A stretch of DNA of 64,000 bases, taken from NCBI GenBank assembly GCA_033763735.1, contig JANRJY010000104.1, positions 1 through 64,000 on the forward strand, read 5' to 3'. The translations under genes and the position numbers were made by a program. The DNA is from JANRJY01 sp033763735. GTDB lineage: Bacteria; Bacteroidota; Bacteroidia; Cytophagales; UBA9547. The notes under the pieces are model-generated. The model was not told the DNA's origin and ran no database searches. It was given only the letters and a program-made list of their open reading frames with translations. Of this stretch, positions 38,452-46,766 are shown piece after piece. Numbering within the stretch: position 1 is the stretch's first letter; each line of letters begins with the position of its first letter.

Positions 38452-40695
38452 ATGAAAAGAAAGTTTATTACCCTTTTTGTTTGTTTTGCAATCAGCACGA
38501 TAATAGGCTATTCGCAATCCACATCAGTAAGAAATATAGATCAAAAAGCAGATTCTGTTTTAAAATTAATGACGTTAGACGAAAAAATTGGCCAACTCAA
38601 TCAATTATCAATTGAATTTGCTACAGGTGGTGATCAGGTAAAATCCAATCTTTCACTTGAAGAGCAAGTGAAAAAAGGTATGATTGGTTCTTTTTTGAAT
38701 ACTCAAAATATGGACTACAAAATTAAACTGCAAAAAATTGCAATAACACAGTCACGTATGAAAATCCCTTTAATTTTTGCACTAGATGTTATTCATGGAT
38801 ATAAAGTGGTTTTCCCAATACCGTTGGCTGAAGCTTGTTCATGGGATTTGGCTGAGATTGAAAATGCAGAACGTGTTGCAGCAGAAATGGCTTCTGCTCA
38901 CGGCATACACTGGACATTTGCTCCAATGATGGACGTAGGCCGCGATCCAAGATGGGGTCGTGTTATGGAGGGTGCAGGTGAGGACACTTGGTTAGGTGCA
39001 AAAATAGCAGCAGCACGTGTAAGGGGTTTTCAAGGAGAAGATTTGAGTAAACCAAATACCATCTTGGCTTGTGCCAAACATTTTGCTGCTTATGGATTTA
39101 GCGAATCAGGCAGAGAATATAATACTGTTGAAATGAGTGAACGTCAATTAAGAGAATTTGTGCTCCCACCTTTCAAAGCAGCTTCAGATGCCGGAATAGG
39201 TACATTTATGAATTCCTTTAATACTATTTCCGCAGTTCCTGCCTCAGGAAATAAAAGATTAGTTAAAGATATTCTAAAAGATGAATGGGGATTTAAAGGA
39301 TTTGTTGTTTCTGATTGGGAATCCATTTCTGAAATGATCAATCATGGAGTTGCGGCCGACTCTATGCAAGCCGCAGCTTTAGCTATGAATAACCAATCTT
39401 CAGACATGGATATGGTTAGTCAAGTTTATATTAAATCATTAAAAAAATTGGTTACTCAAGGCAAAGTTAAAGAAGGCCATATAAATGACGCATGCAAACG
39501 AATACTTAAAATAAAATTTGCACTTGGACTATTTGACGATCCCTTGAGATATTTTGACCAAAAAAGAAAAGAAGCTTCTTTAAAAAACCCTGCATACTTA
39601 GAAGCTAGTAGGAACATGGCTAAAAAATCAATGGTGCTACTCAAAAATGATGGAAATGTATTGCCATTAAAGAAAGATATCAAATCCGTTGCTATCATTG
39701 GTCCATTTGCAGATGGCAAAAGAGATAGAGATTATATGAGTTTCTGGACATTTGGTGCGGAACAAAAAGATGTTGTTACGCTCTATCAAGGAATTAAAAA
39801 CAAATTAGGGACTAACTCAAATATAATTGTTGATTCTGCATGTGGCTGGATGGGTAATTGTTCGCCCGAAGGTATTAAAAGAGCGGTAGATCAAGCCTCA
39901 AAAGCAGATTATATTATATTGGCATTAGGTGAAAATGGCGAAAGAAATGGCGAATGCCGTTCAAGGACCAACATTGATTTGCCCGGCAATCAAAAAGAAC
40001 TTATTAAAGAAATACTAAAACTTAATAAGCCAACAGTTGCTGTACTTTTTAATGGTCGTCCTTTAACATTAGAATGGGAATCGAAAAACATTCCAGCTAT
40101 ACTTGAAGCTTGGCAACCGGGTTCTCAAGCTGGTAATGCAGTAGCCGATGTACTCTTTGGCGATTACAATCCTTCCGGCAAATTGACCATGTCTTTTCCT
40201 ATGAATGTGGGTCAAATTCCGGTTTATTATAATCAATTACCGACCGGTCGACCGGCTACAAAACCAATGGATATGTGGAAATCAAGTTATTCGGATGCTC
40301 CAAACGAACCTTTGTACCCATTTGGATATGGATTGAGTTACACCAATTTTAACTACTCCCAAGTTACATTAAATAAAAAAGAAATAACCAATAATGAAAC
40401 TTTAGAAGCTACTATAACTATTTCTAATACAGGGAAGTATGATGGTGAAGAGACCGTACAATTGTACATCAGAGATCTCACGGCTGATGTATCGCGCCCG
40501 GTAAAAGAACTAAGAGGATTTCAAAAAGTTATGATTAAAAAAGGCGAAAGCAAACAAATTACTTTCAAGTTAACGATTGAAGATTTGAAATACTGGAATG
40601 CTGATTTAGTTTACAAAGCAGACCCCGGAAAGTTCAAATTGATGATTGGACCAAGCTCCAAAACAAATCAAGAAATTGAATTTGAACTGAAATAA
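38452..40695 (+). CDS. bglX: GH3 beta-glucosidase (BglX type)
   Basis: ATG 38452 starts a normal signal peptide (MKRKFITLFVCFAISTIIGYSQ). An alternative start 51 nt upstream would spoil it. The 747-aa protein has the GH3 N-terminal barrel with 'DVIHGYKVVFPIPLAEACSWD', 'WTFAPMMDVGRDPRWGR' and 'CAKHFAAYG', and the nucleophile Asp288 in GFVVSDWES. The GH3_C sandwich ('KSMVLLKNDGNVLPL', 'RPLTLEWESKNIPAILEAWQPGSQAG') and the C-terminal fibronectin III-like domain ('VQLYIRDLTADVSRPVKELRGF') follow. Length and order match periplasmic BglX, which removes terminal beta-linked glucose from oligosaccharides. It probably finishes products made by the secreted GH30-like enzyme upstream. Confidence 0.93.
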   Translation: MKRKFITLFVCFAISTIIGYSQSTSVRNIDQKADSVLKLMTLDEKIGQLNQLSIEFATGGDQVKSNLSLEEQVKKGMIGSFLNTQNMDYKIKLQKIAITQSRMKIPLIFALDVIHGYKVVFPIPLAEACSWDLAEIENAERVAAEMASAHGIHWTFAPMMDVGRDPRWGRVMEGAGEDTWLGAKIAAARVRGFQGEDLSKPNTILACAKHFAAYGFSESGREYNTVEMSERQLREFVLPPFKAASDAGIGTFMNSFNTISAVPASGNKRLVKDILKDEWGFKGFVVSDWESISEMINHGVAADSMQAAALAMNNQSSDMDMVSQVYIKSLKKLVTQGKVKEGHINDACKRILKIKFALGLFDDPLRYFDQKRKEASLKNPAYLEASRNMAKKSMVLLKNDGNVLPLKKDIKSVAIIGPFADGKRDRDYMSFWTFGAEQKDVVTLYQGIKNKLGTNSNIIVDSACGWMGNCSPEGIKRAVDQASKADYIILALGENGERNGECRSRTNIDLPGNQKELIKEILKLNKPTVAVLFNGRPLTLEWESKNIPAILEAWQPGSQAGNAVADVLFGDYNPSGKLTMSFPMNVGQIPVYYNQLPTGRPATKPMDMWKSSYSDAPNEPLYPFGYGLSYTNFNYSQVTLNKKEITNNETLEATITISNTGKYDGEETVQLYIRDLTADVSRPVKELRGFQKVMIKKGESKQITFKLTIEDLKYWNADLVYKADPGKFKLMIGPSSKTNQEIEFELK

Positions 40696-40711
40696 TCTAC
40701 TTGCTATCATT

Positions 40712-40756
40712 AAAAAAACTTATCCTAAGCGTATCAATAAAATATACTTAGGATAA
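40712..40756 (-). terminator. Terminator for the icd gene cluster (convergent end)
   Basis: The stem TTATCCTAAG (40720-40729) / CTTAGGATAA (40747-40756) is perfect. On the minus strand it is followed by a run of seven T (complement of 40712-40718). On the plus strand the tail is weak, so it mainly ends the minus-strand transcript from 42556 and perhaps helps end bglX. Confidence 0.75.
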
Positions 40757-40849
40757 ATTTGAAGGTGAAAGAAATATAGAATTAAATTTTCAATAGTTTG
40801 CTTTTAATAAACTTTTAACATGATGTCTCAGTAAATTATTATTGTTAAC

Positions 40850-41095
40850 TTATTGAATAGCAACGTTAGCAAACATCTGTACTCTATTTTTCTTTGTGTC
40901 AACAAAATTGCGAAACTCATACAAATCTTTTTGTAGTTGTTTGATTCTTGTTTCACGCATTTTAATTTCTTCCTCATTACTTTCGCCATTTATTTTATTT
41001 TCATGGAATTTTATTTTTACATGAATCATAGAAGTAATAATCTCAATAGCATCTTTTGGATCAAAGCTGCCATTTATTAGGAGTAAATTTTTCAT
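40850..41095 (-). CDS. Small hypothetical protein downstream of icd
   Basis: The 81-aa charged protein has a probable coiled-coil segment (about 35-70, 'SNEEEIKMRETRIKQLQKDL') and no signal peptide, membrane helix or known motif. It starts 24 nt after the isocitrate dehydrogenase stop codon on the same strand and is followed by a terminator, so it is likely co-transcribed with icd. I do not recognise the family. Its position and terminator favour a real gene. Confidence 0.6.
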   Translation of the reverse strand: MKNLLLINGSFDPKDAIEIITSMIHVKIKFHENKINGESNEEEIKMRETRIKQLQKDLYEFRNFVDTKKNRVQMFANVAIQ

Positions 41096-41119
41096 ATTAA
41101 TTGTTTTTAAAATTATTAA

Positions 41120-42556
41120 TTATTGACCTTGACCTAAAGAGTATCCTGCTTTTCCGTCAAAAGCATATAAGTTCTCTGTTTTTACTACATCAATGTTTTG
41201 ACTAATAGCATTTTGTAATAACTGTACTATATTTTGCTTTTCAATTAATCCTGCATTTTTGTTTTTAAATCTGCATCTCCAATGATCGGTACAAAAGGTT
41301 TCTTTAAACCCATCAGGCCATACTTTAATCCCTCTGTTTGTAATCATTGTTAGCTCAATATCCTCATTTTTAATTTTGCTAACTTTATCTGCAAGTTCAT
41401 TAGGATTTGTTCCACTCCAATGGACAAACAAATCGACACCCATGAGCTCTTTTTTGGCAGGTGCTTTTCTTTTATACTTTGGCAAATTCAAAGCACTTCC
41501 TTTAGCATATGACACGGGTTTTAAAGTTTTAGGTTTCTCTCCAATATTTGCAATAACTGCCTTTGCAAATTCTTTGGTTCCTACTTTTTGGGTACTTATT
41601 CCTTCTTTAAAGATATCATAAGTATGAATTCCATCTTCAATTGTTTTAAGCCATGCATTTTGAACTTTTTCGGCAACTTCTGTTTGTCCTATATGGTTCA
41701 ACATCATGATTGCTCCTTGCAATAATCCGGATGGATTTGCTAAATTTTGACCAGCCCTACGAGGTGCAGACCCGTGAATAGCTTCAAACATAGCGCACTC
41801 TTCGCCTATATTGGCCGAACCCGCAAGACCCACAGAACCAGCAATTTGTGCTGCAACATCAGAAAGCACATCTCCATAAAGGTTTAGGGTTACAATTACA
41901 TCAAACACCTCCGGAGTATCAGCCATTTTTGCAGCTCCAATATCAATGATCCAATGTTCATTTTCTATTTCAGGATATTCTTTAGCTATTTCGTCGAACA
42001 CTTGATGAAACAAACCATCTGTTTGCTTCATGATATTATCTTTTGTGAAGCAGGTGACTTTTTTGCGACCATATTGCTTCGCATATTCAAAAGCATATCT
42101 TACAATTTTTTCGCAGCCTGGACGGCTTATCAACTTCAAGCATTGAACCACTTCATCCGTTTGCTGATGTTCAATTCCGGCATACAAATCTTCTTCATTT
42201 TCACGTATCATTACAATATCCATTATGGGATGCTTTGTTTTCACAAACGGATGCAAACTCATACAAGGACGAACATTTGAATACAAGCCTAAAAATTTGC
42301 GAGTTGTAACATTTAAACTTTTATAACCACCTCCTTGAGGCGTTGTTATAGGAGCTTTCAAAAAAACTTTGTTTCTACGAATGACATCCCAACTTTCTTT
42401 AGCAATACCTGAAGTATTTCCTGCCAAATATACCTTCTCCCCTACTTCAATTTCTTCAATTTCGATTTTGGCACCAGCGGCTAGTATTATTTCAAGAGTG
42501 GCATCCATTATTTCAGGACCGATACCGTCCCCTTTGGCTACAGTTATTTTTGTCAT
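41120..42556 (-). CDS. icd: NADP-type isocitrate dehydrogenase, long form
   Basis: ATG 42556 begins MTKITVAKGDGIGPEIMDA. A longer frame from 42595 adds 13 residues with no family support. The 478-aa enzyme has the isocitrate/isopropylmalate dehydrogenase core with 'GDGIGPE', the substrate-binding region 'RENEEDLYAGIEHQ', the metal-binding 'NLYGDVLSDVAAQIAGSVGLAGSANIG' segment and 'FEAIHGSAPRRAGQ'. It also has a C-terminal extension of about 140 residues, as in the Thermus/Rickettsia-type long isocitrate dehydrogenases. It oxidises isocitrate to 2-oxoglutarate in the TCA cycle. 2-Oxoglutarate is the amino acceptor of the ornithine aminotransferase encoded nearby. A long sequence motif in its promoter region is shared with the LysR gene (42618-42649). 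Confidence 0.92.
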   Translation of the reverse strand: MTKITVAKGDGIGPEIMDATLEIILAAGAKIEIEEIEVGEKVYLAGNTSGIAKESWDVIRRNKVFLKAPITTPQGGGYKSLNVTTRKFLGLYSNVRPCMSLHPFVKTKHPIMDIVMIRENEEDLYAGIEHQQTDEVVQCLKLISRPGCEKIVRYAFEYAKQYGRKKVTCFTKDNIMKQTDGLFHQVFDEIAKEYPEIENEHWIIDIGAAKMADTPEVFDVIVTLNLYGDVLSDVAAQIAGSVGLAGSANIGEECAMFEAIHGSAPRRAGQNLANPSGLLQGAIMMLNHIGQTEVAEKVQNAWLKTIEDGIHTYDIFKEGISTQKVGTKEFAKAVIANIGEKPKTLKPVSYAKGSALNLPKYKRKAPAKKELMGVDLFVHWSGTNPNELADKVSKIKNEDIELTMITNRGIKVWPDGFKETFCTDHWRCRFKNKNAGLIEKQNIVQLLQNAISQNIDVVKTENLYAFDGKAGYSLGQGQ

Positions 42557-42617
42557 GACGTATATGTTTATGTTAGGATTAATTTGTTGCCACAAAAATG
42601 ATTTATCAAATTCATAT

Positions 42618-42649
42618 ATTTTTATTTATATTTATTATATTATACATTA
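42618..42649. promoter_or_regulatory. 32-nt element upstream of icd, shared with the lysR promoter
   Basis: This AT-rich 32-nt stretch, 62 nt before the icd start, matches 43870-43901 upstream of the LysR gene at 29 of 32 positions without gaps. The first 16 positions are identical. Both copies read in the same direction on the plus strand, so they have opposite orientation relative to the gene they precede. A shared regulator site is likely, and the LysR protein itself is the obvious candidate. Confidence 0.55.
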
Positions 42650-42766
42650 ATATTATTTATATATATAAAACTAATATTTTCACAAATCCTAACTATTTAT
42701 CAAAGCCGTGTATACGACCATGCAACAGCTAGGGCTCCAATAATTTAGGTGAATAATAAAAGTAGA

Positions 42767-43471
42767 TTATTGAGATTTGAGAGAATAATTGGAGATGAAT
42801 TTGCCCATGATTAGAGCTAAAACTATGGTGGTATACAAATGGCCCGCAATGCATAATATGATTGCCAACATTTTGGAAGCTGGGTGTATGGGCAACATAT
42901 CACCATAACCAACCGTAGTGATGGTAACGAAGCTGTAATAAATAAAATTTTCGAATTTATGTGCACTTACATTGGACGGCAGTTGATACGCGTCATTAAT
43001 GATCCATTGCAATAATGAAGCAAGTGATGCACCACAAAGACCCAGCATCAAAAAGCCTACGATAGAAGCATACACAAGATTTGAAGAAATTTTATCGCTC
43101 AAAACTATTTTGACAACTAACTCAATATTGAAATATAAAAAATACAATGAATACATGAGTTGGGTAAGAAAATCCAAGATATCCAGGTCAGGAATAAAAA
43201 AATCGAGCCACGTAAAAATCAATGCTAGACTGCCCAATAATATTTCCAAATAATCGATGCGCTTGATTTCGATATCGGCATATATACTTGTGGCCAATAC
43301 TACAGATATCAATAATGAAAAATAGAACCTCGCCATGTTCGATTCTTGAAAAAATGGCGACACAACGAGTATCATTACAATTGCTATGAGCAAAAACACA
43401 TATTTGTTTTCCTTAGGAGATATTTTATGAAAAAAATGCAATTTCAGCAAAATTTCTTTTGAAGGATTCAT
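42767..43471 (-). CDS. Ion channel protein with K+ selectivity filter, no RCK domain
   Basis: The 234-aa membrane protein has about six hydrophobic segments. The last two flank a pore loop with the classic potassium filter in 'SFVTITTVGYGDMLPIHPASK'. The four N-terminal helices lack an obvious voltage-sensor arginine series. No cytoplasmic regulatory domain is present. It is the second K+ channel in the window, after the RCK-type at 21532-22590. It probably shares a transcript with the 103-aa gene just upstream. Confidence 0.85.
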   Translation of the reverse strand: MNPSKEILLKLHFFHKISPKENKYVFLLIAIVMILVVSPFFQESNMARFYFSLLISVVLATSIYADIEIKRIDYLEILLGSLALIFTWLDFFIPDLDILDFLTQLMYSLYFLYFNIELVVKIVLSDKISSNLVYASIVGFLMLGLCGASLASLLQWIINDAYQLPSNVSAHKFENFIYYSFVTITTVGYGDMLPIHPASKMLAIILCIAGHLYTTIVLALIMGKFISNYSLKSQ

Positions 43472-43517
43472 ATTCAGGATTATTCAGAGGTGATATATAA
43501 ACGAAAACTACTTGGGC

Positions 43518-43829
43518 TTATATTTTTTGAGTAGCTTCTCTGATAAATTGGTCAAATACTGCATTGGCCTGTGTGATTGGCATTGCGTATACATTGACCC
43601 CTTCGCCAAACTTTTCTTTAATATATGTCTCGATGGGCCCAAATAAAAGAGCTTTGGTTTGTGCTGTGATAACTGTATGTTCATTCCTAACTATTTCACC
43701 ATCTTGCACATAGTAGGATTCATTATTAATATCGATGGAAGCTTTTGCTATTAATTTATCTCTTAGCAAATTAAAAACTAATTGTTTGGGTTCAATGTTT
43801 TTGTTTAAGTAAATGATAATGTTGATCAT
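43518..43829 (-). CDS. Small conserved hypothetical protein, possibly CutA-like fold
   Basis: The 103-aa soluble protein has an alternating beta-alpha-beta pattern ('NIIIYLNKNIEPKQLVFNLL', 'HTVITAQTKALLFGPIETYI', 'GVNVYAMPITQANAVFDQFI'). The order recalls the small ferredoxin-like CutA1 fold, but the CutA signature residues are not clear, so this is only a suggestion. It lies between the channel gene and the divergent LysR gene and shares their 81-bp promoter spacer. Confidence 0.5.
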   Translation of the reverse strand: MINIIIYLNKNIEPKQLVFNLLRDKLIAKASIDINNESYYVQDGEIVRNEHTVITAQTKALLFGPIETYIKEKFGEGVNVYAMPITQANAVFDQFIREATQKI

Positions 43830-43869
43830 GATTCGTTTTTTTTGTAAAATAATAGAATAATTTGCATTT

Positions 43870-43901
43870 ATTTTTATTTATATTTGTTATCATATACATT
43901 A
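43870..43901 (+). promoter_or_regulatory. lysR promoter element with -7 box, shared with icd upstream region
   Basis: This is the second copy of the 32-nt element (29/32 identical to 42618-42649). It contains TATATTTG (43879-43886), an exact TAnnTTTG -7 box. It overlaps a partly palindromic segment of the form TTGnTA..TATA..TAnCAA (43884-43905), as expected for a LysR binding site that controls its own gene. Confidence 0.55.
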
Positions 43902-43910
43902 GCAACATTT

Positions 43911-44831
43911 ATGAACTATACCTTGCACCAACTTCAAGTTTTTCTTAAAATCACACAGACACAAAGCATTACCAAAGCTTCGGAAGAGCTTAATCTGACG
44001 CAACCTGCGGTATCGATACAGTTAAAAAATTTTCAGGATCAGTTCGAAATACCGTTAACAGAGGTAATAGGCCGAAAACTTTATATCACAGAATTTGGGA
44101 AAGAAATAGCCACCGCTGCGGAGAAAATTATCAATGAAGTATATGCTATCAATTACAAAACACTTGCATACAAAGGTCAATTGACGGGTAGACTCAAAAT
44201 TAGTGTAGTATCAACCGGAAAATATGTAATGCCTTTTTTTCTTGGTGATTTTTTAAAACTTCATTCAGGTATAGAGCTACTAATGGATGTAACCAACAAA
44301 GCAAAAGTCATTGAAAGCTTAGAAAAAAATGAAGTAGACTTTTCATTGGTATCTGTATTGCCTACTCAAATACCTATTGAAAAAGAAGAGTTAATGGTCA
44401 ATAAATTATTTTTGGTTGGAAATATGTCAGAAAAATTTTCAAATAAAAATGATTCCACTTTGCTTGAAAATCTGCCTTTGATATATCGTGAATCTGGTTC
44501 AGGAACAAGATTTGTAATGGAAAAATTTATAGAAGAACATAATTTGCCCATTCGTAAAAAAATGGAACTCACTTCTAATGAAGCTGTGAAGCAAGCTGTT
44601 ATTGCTGGACTGGGCTATTCCATTATGCCCGTAATCGGGATTAAAAGTGAACTGATCAATGGCGAATTGCAAATCATTCCAATAAATGGATTTCCGATAC
44701 AATCTGTTTGGAATTTGATATGGCTGAAAAACAAGAATTTATCACCAGTATCTTTGGCTTTTTTAGAATATATTAGGACAAATAAAGAAAAGATAATTAA
44801 AGAAAAGTTTGGTTGGATATCCGCTTATTAA
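43911..44831 (+). CDS. LysR-family transcriptional regulator (CysB/CbbR-like)
   Basis: ATG 43911 begins MNYTLHQLQVFLKITQTQS, the canonical LysR N-terminus. A TTG at 43884 would extend into the promoter element and is rejected. The 306-aa protein has a winged HTH (1-60, 'SITKASEELNLTQPAVSIQLKNFQ'), a linker helix and a LysR substrate-binding domain (about 90-300) with 'YRESGSGTRFVMEKFI' and 'GLGYSIMPVIGI'. The effector is unknown. The gene is convergent with ornithine aminotransferase, with stop codons overlapping by 4 nt, and sits at the end of the arginine/cyanophycin gene series. It may control that series, icd, or both. Confidence 0.88.
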   Translation: MNYTLHQLQVFLKITQTQSITKASEELNLTQPAVSIQLKNFQDQFEIPLTEVIGRKLYITEFGKEIATAAEKIINEVYAINYKTLAYKGQLTGRLKISVVSTGKYVMPFFLGDFLKLHSGIELLMDVTNKAKVIESLEKNEVDFSLVSVLPTQIPIEKEELMVNKLFLVGNMSEKFSNKNDSTLLENLPLIYRESGSGTRFVMEKFIEEHNLPIRKKMELTSNEAVKQAVIAGLGYSIMPVIGIKSELINGELQIIPINGFPIQSVWNLIWLKNKNLSPVSLAFLEYIRTNKEKIIKEKFGWISAY

Positions 44832-46048
44832 ACAAACTCCAGCACCGATTTTTCGATAATATCGGCACATTCATTAATCTGAGTTTCGGTAATTACCAAT
44901 GGCGGAGCAAATCGAATAATATTACCATGAGTAGGTTTAGCAAGGAGACCATTTTCTGCAAATTTCAAGCACAAATCCCATGCATTGACTTTATTAAAAT
45001 AGGGATCAAGTACAATTGCATTAAGTAGCCCTTTACCTCTTACTAATTGAATATAAGGCGCTTTTGATTGCAGCTGCGTAAGTCTTTGACGTAGCAATAT
45101 ACCTAGTCTTTCGGCATTATCAGCCAACTTTTCATTTACTAATACTTCTAATGAAGTCTTGGCTACTGCGCATGCCAAAGGATTGCCACCAAAAGTAGAA
45201 CCATGTTCTCCGGGTTTGATACAAAGCATAATTTCATCCGAAGCAAGTACAGCTGATACAGGCATAGTCCCACCTGAAAGTGCTTTGCCTAAGATGAGCA
45301 TATCAGGATGCACATTTTCATGCTCTGAAGCGAGCATTTTGCCTGTTCTGCACAATCCGGTTTGAATTTCGTCCATCATTAATATTACATTATACTTGGT
45401 ACAAAGTGCTTGTACCTGAGCCAAGTAGCCATCATCCGGTATATATACCCCTGCTTCACCTTGTATAGGTTCTACCCAAAATCCACAAACATTAGGATTT
45501 TGTAATGCTTTATTTAGCAATGGAATATCGTTGTATGGTATAATTTGATATCCGGGCATAAAAGGACCAAAGTTTTTGCGACTATCCGGATCAGTGGATG
45601 CCGAAATAATACCCAATGTTCTTCCATGAAAGTTGCGTTGCACTGCTACAATAATAGCTTCATTTTCGGGAATTCCTTTTTTCATGTATCCCCATTTGCG
45701 AGCCAGTTTTATAGCAGTTTCGTTGGCTTCAGCACCTGAGTTCATCATAAGCACTTTGTCATAGCCCAACAATTGACATATGTACTTTTCAAATTCGCCC
45801 AATTTATCATTGTGAAATGCTCTGGATGTGAGTGTTAATTTTTGCGCTTGGTCTATTAAAGCTGCAATTATTTTAGGGTGACAATGACCTTGATTAACCG
45901 CACTATATGCGCTTAGGAAATCGTAATATTTTTTGCCTTCTACATCCCATACATGCACCCCCAAACCTTTATTAAGTACTACAGGTAAAGGATGATAATT
46001 ATGAGCACCAAATTGCTCTTCCAATTGAATATATGAGGCCGCGTGCAT
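44828..46048 (-). CDS. rocD: Ornithine aminotransferase
   Basis: The 406-aa class III PLP-dependent aminotransferase shows 'YYDFLSAYSAVNQGHCHPKI', 'MMNSGAEANETAIKLARKWGY', 'FHGRTLGIISASTDP', 'MMDEIQTGLCRTGKMLA' and the PLP-lysine segment 'LILGKALSGG'. These features match ornithine:2-oxoglutarate delta-aminotransferase rather than acetylornithine aminotransferase. It converts ornithine and 2-oxoglutarate to glutamate-5-semialdehyde (which cyclises to P5C) and glutamate. Here it would take the ornithine produced by the arginine deiminase and CtlX genes upstream and feed pruA. It follows the toxin gene by 13 nt. Confidence 0.93.
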   Translation of the reverse strand: MHAASYIQLEEQFGAHNYHPLPVVLNKGLGVHVWDVEGKKYYDFLSAYSAVNQGHCHPKIIAALIDQAQKLTLTSRAFHNDKLGEFEKYICQLLGYDKVLMMNSGAEANETAIKLARKWGYMKKGIPENEAIIVAVQRNFHGRTLGIISASTDPDSRKNFGPFMPGYQIIPYNDIPLLNKALQNPNVCGFWVEPIQGEAGVYIPDDGYLAQVQALCTKYNVILMMDEIQTGLCRTGKMLASEHENVHPDMLILGKALSGGTMPVSAVLASDEIMLCIKPGEHGSTFGGNPLACAVAKTSLEVLVNEKLADNAERLGILLRQRLTQLQSKAPYIQLVRGKGLLNAIVLDPYFNKVNAWDLCLKFAENGLLAKPTHGNIIRFAPPLVITETQINECADIIEKSVLEFV

Positions 46049-46061
46049 GAATTTTGTTGAT

Positions 46062-46460
46062 TTAATAGCTTATTTTTAATCCGTTAGCGACAAATACTTG
46101 AAGTTTGTCGTCAGCAGAAAGTAATGTCATTTTGTTTTTTATGGCTTGCCATACAATCATTTTGTCAAACGGGTCTTGATGGATTTTTTGTGGGAGTTTA
46201 TAAAAGTCATATGTAACCTCTGAACTTAATTCCAAAATGTGATAATTTAATCTTTTTACTTCCAAAAATATGTCTTCCGGAGTTAGTCCATTTAATTGTA
46301 ATTTGCCCAATCCAAATTTTAAGGATATTTCAAAAAAAGAAATAGAACTAACAAAACACCCTCCAGGATGATTAATTAAAACAGATTGGATATTTTTGGT
46401 TAATCGCTCAGGATCAAATAATGACCACAAAATTATATGCGTATCTAATAAATAATTCAT
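46062..46460 (-). CDS. vapC: PIN-domain toxin (VapC-like)
   Basis: The 132-aa PIN-domain protein begins 'MNYLLDTHIILWSLF' with acidic Asp6. It has Glu44 in 'SFFEISLKFG' and the later acidic sites 'HQDPFDKMIVWQA' and 'LLSADDKLQVF'. Together these are the expected Mg2+-binding acidic residues of a VapC ribonuclease. Its ATG immediately follows the stop of the antitoxin gene, the usual order for type II toxin-antitoxin pairs. It lies in the middle of the arginine catabolic genes. Confidence 0.9.
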   Translation of the reverse strand: MNYLLDTHIILWSLFDPERLTKNIQSVLINHPGGCFVSSISFFEISLKFGLGKLQLNGLTPEDIFLEVKRLNYHILELSSEVTYDFYKLPQKIHQDPFDKMIVWQAIKNKMTLLSADDKLQVFVANGLKISY

Positions 46461-46715
46461 TTAGTCATATAGCTTTTCATTTAACAAATCCTCATCCGTC
46501 ATTTCCCAATCCGGCATAATTTTCATACTGGCACCTCTTTTCTGAAGGGTTCCTAATTCCCTTTGTTTAATTTCTACATTATTTTCATAGGGAACCAACA
46601 TAGCTATGTTTGCTTTTTTCCTTCCATACGATATAGCTATTTTTTCTCCTTTTTCTACTTCCTTTAGAATAGCGGAGAAATTGGCTTTGAATTCAGCAAC
46701 TGCAATTGTTTTCAT
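46461..46715 (-). CDS. Phd/YefM-family antitoxin
   Basis: The 84-aa protein has the Phd/YefM N-terminal DNA-binding fold ('MKTIAVAEFKANFSAILKEVEKGEKIAISYGRKKA' region, residues 1-35) and a charged, probably unstructured C-terminal tail that would wrap the toxin. It is directly upstream of the VapC-like toxin. A perfect palindrome 29 nt before its start is a likely operator for autoregulation. Confidence 0.88.
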   Translation of the reverse strand: MKTIAVAEFKANFSAILKEVEKGEKIAISYGRKKANIAMLVPYENNVEIKQRELGTLQKRGASMKIMPDWEMTDEDLLNEKLYD

Positions 46716-46743
46716 ATTTTACTTTTAATATCAAAGATAACAC

Positions 46744-46766
46744 AAACTTGACAACTTGTCAAGTTT
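46744..46766. promoter_or_regulatory. 23-bp perfect palindrome, probable toxin-antitoxin operator
   Basis: AAACTTGACAA (46744-46754) and TTGTCAAGTTT (46756-46766) form 11-bp perfect arms around a single central C. It lies upstream of the Phd-type antitoxin and overlaps the stop codon of the P5C dehydrogenase gene. Phd/YefM antitoxins bind such palindromes to repress their own operon. Confidence 0.75.

Noticed and set aside
43884..43910. TTG start giving the LysR protein nine extra residues
   Set aside because: The extension overlaps the -7 promoter box and shared element. The ATG at 43911 gives the canonical LysR N-terminus.
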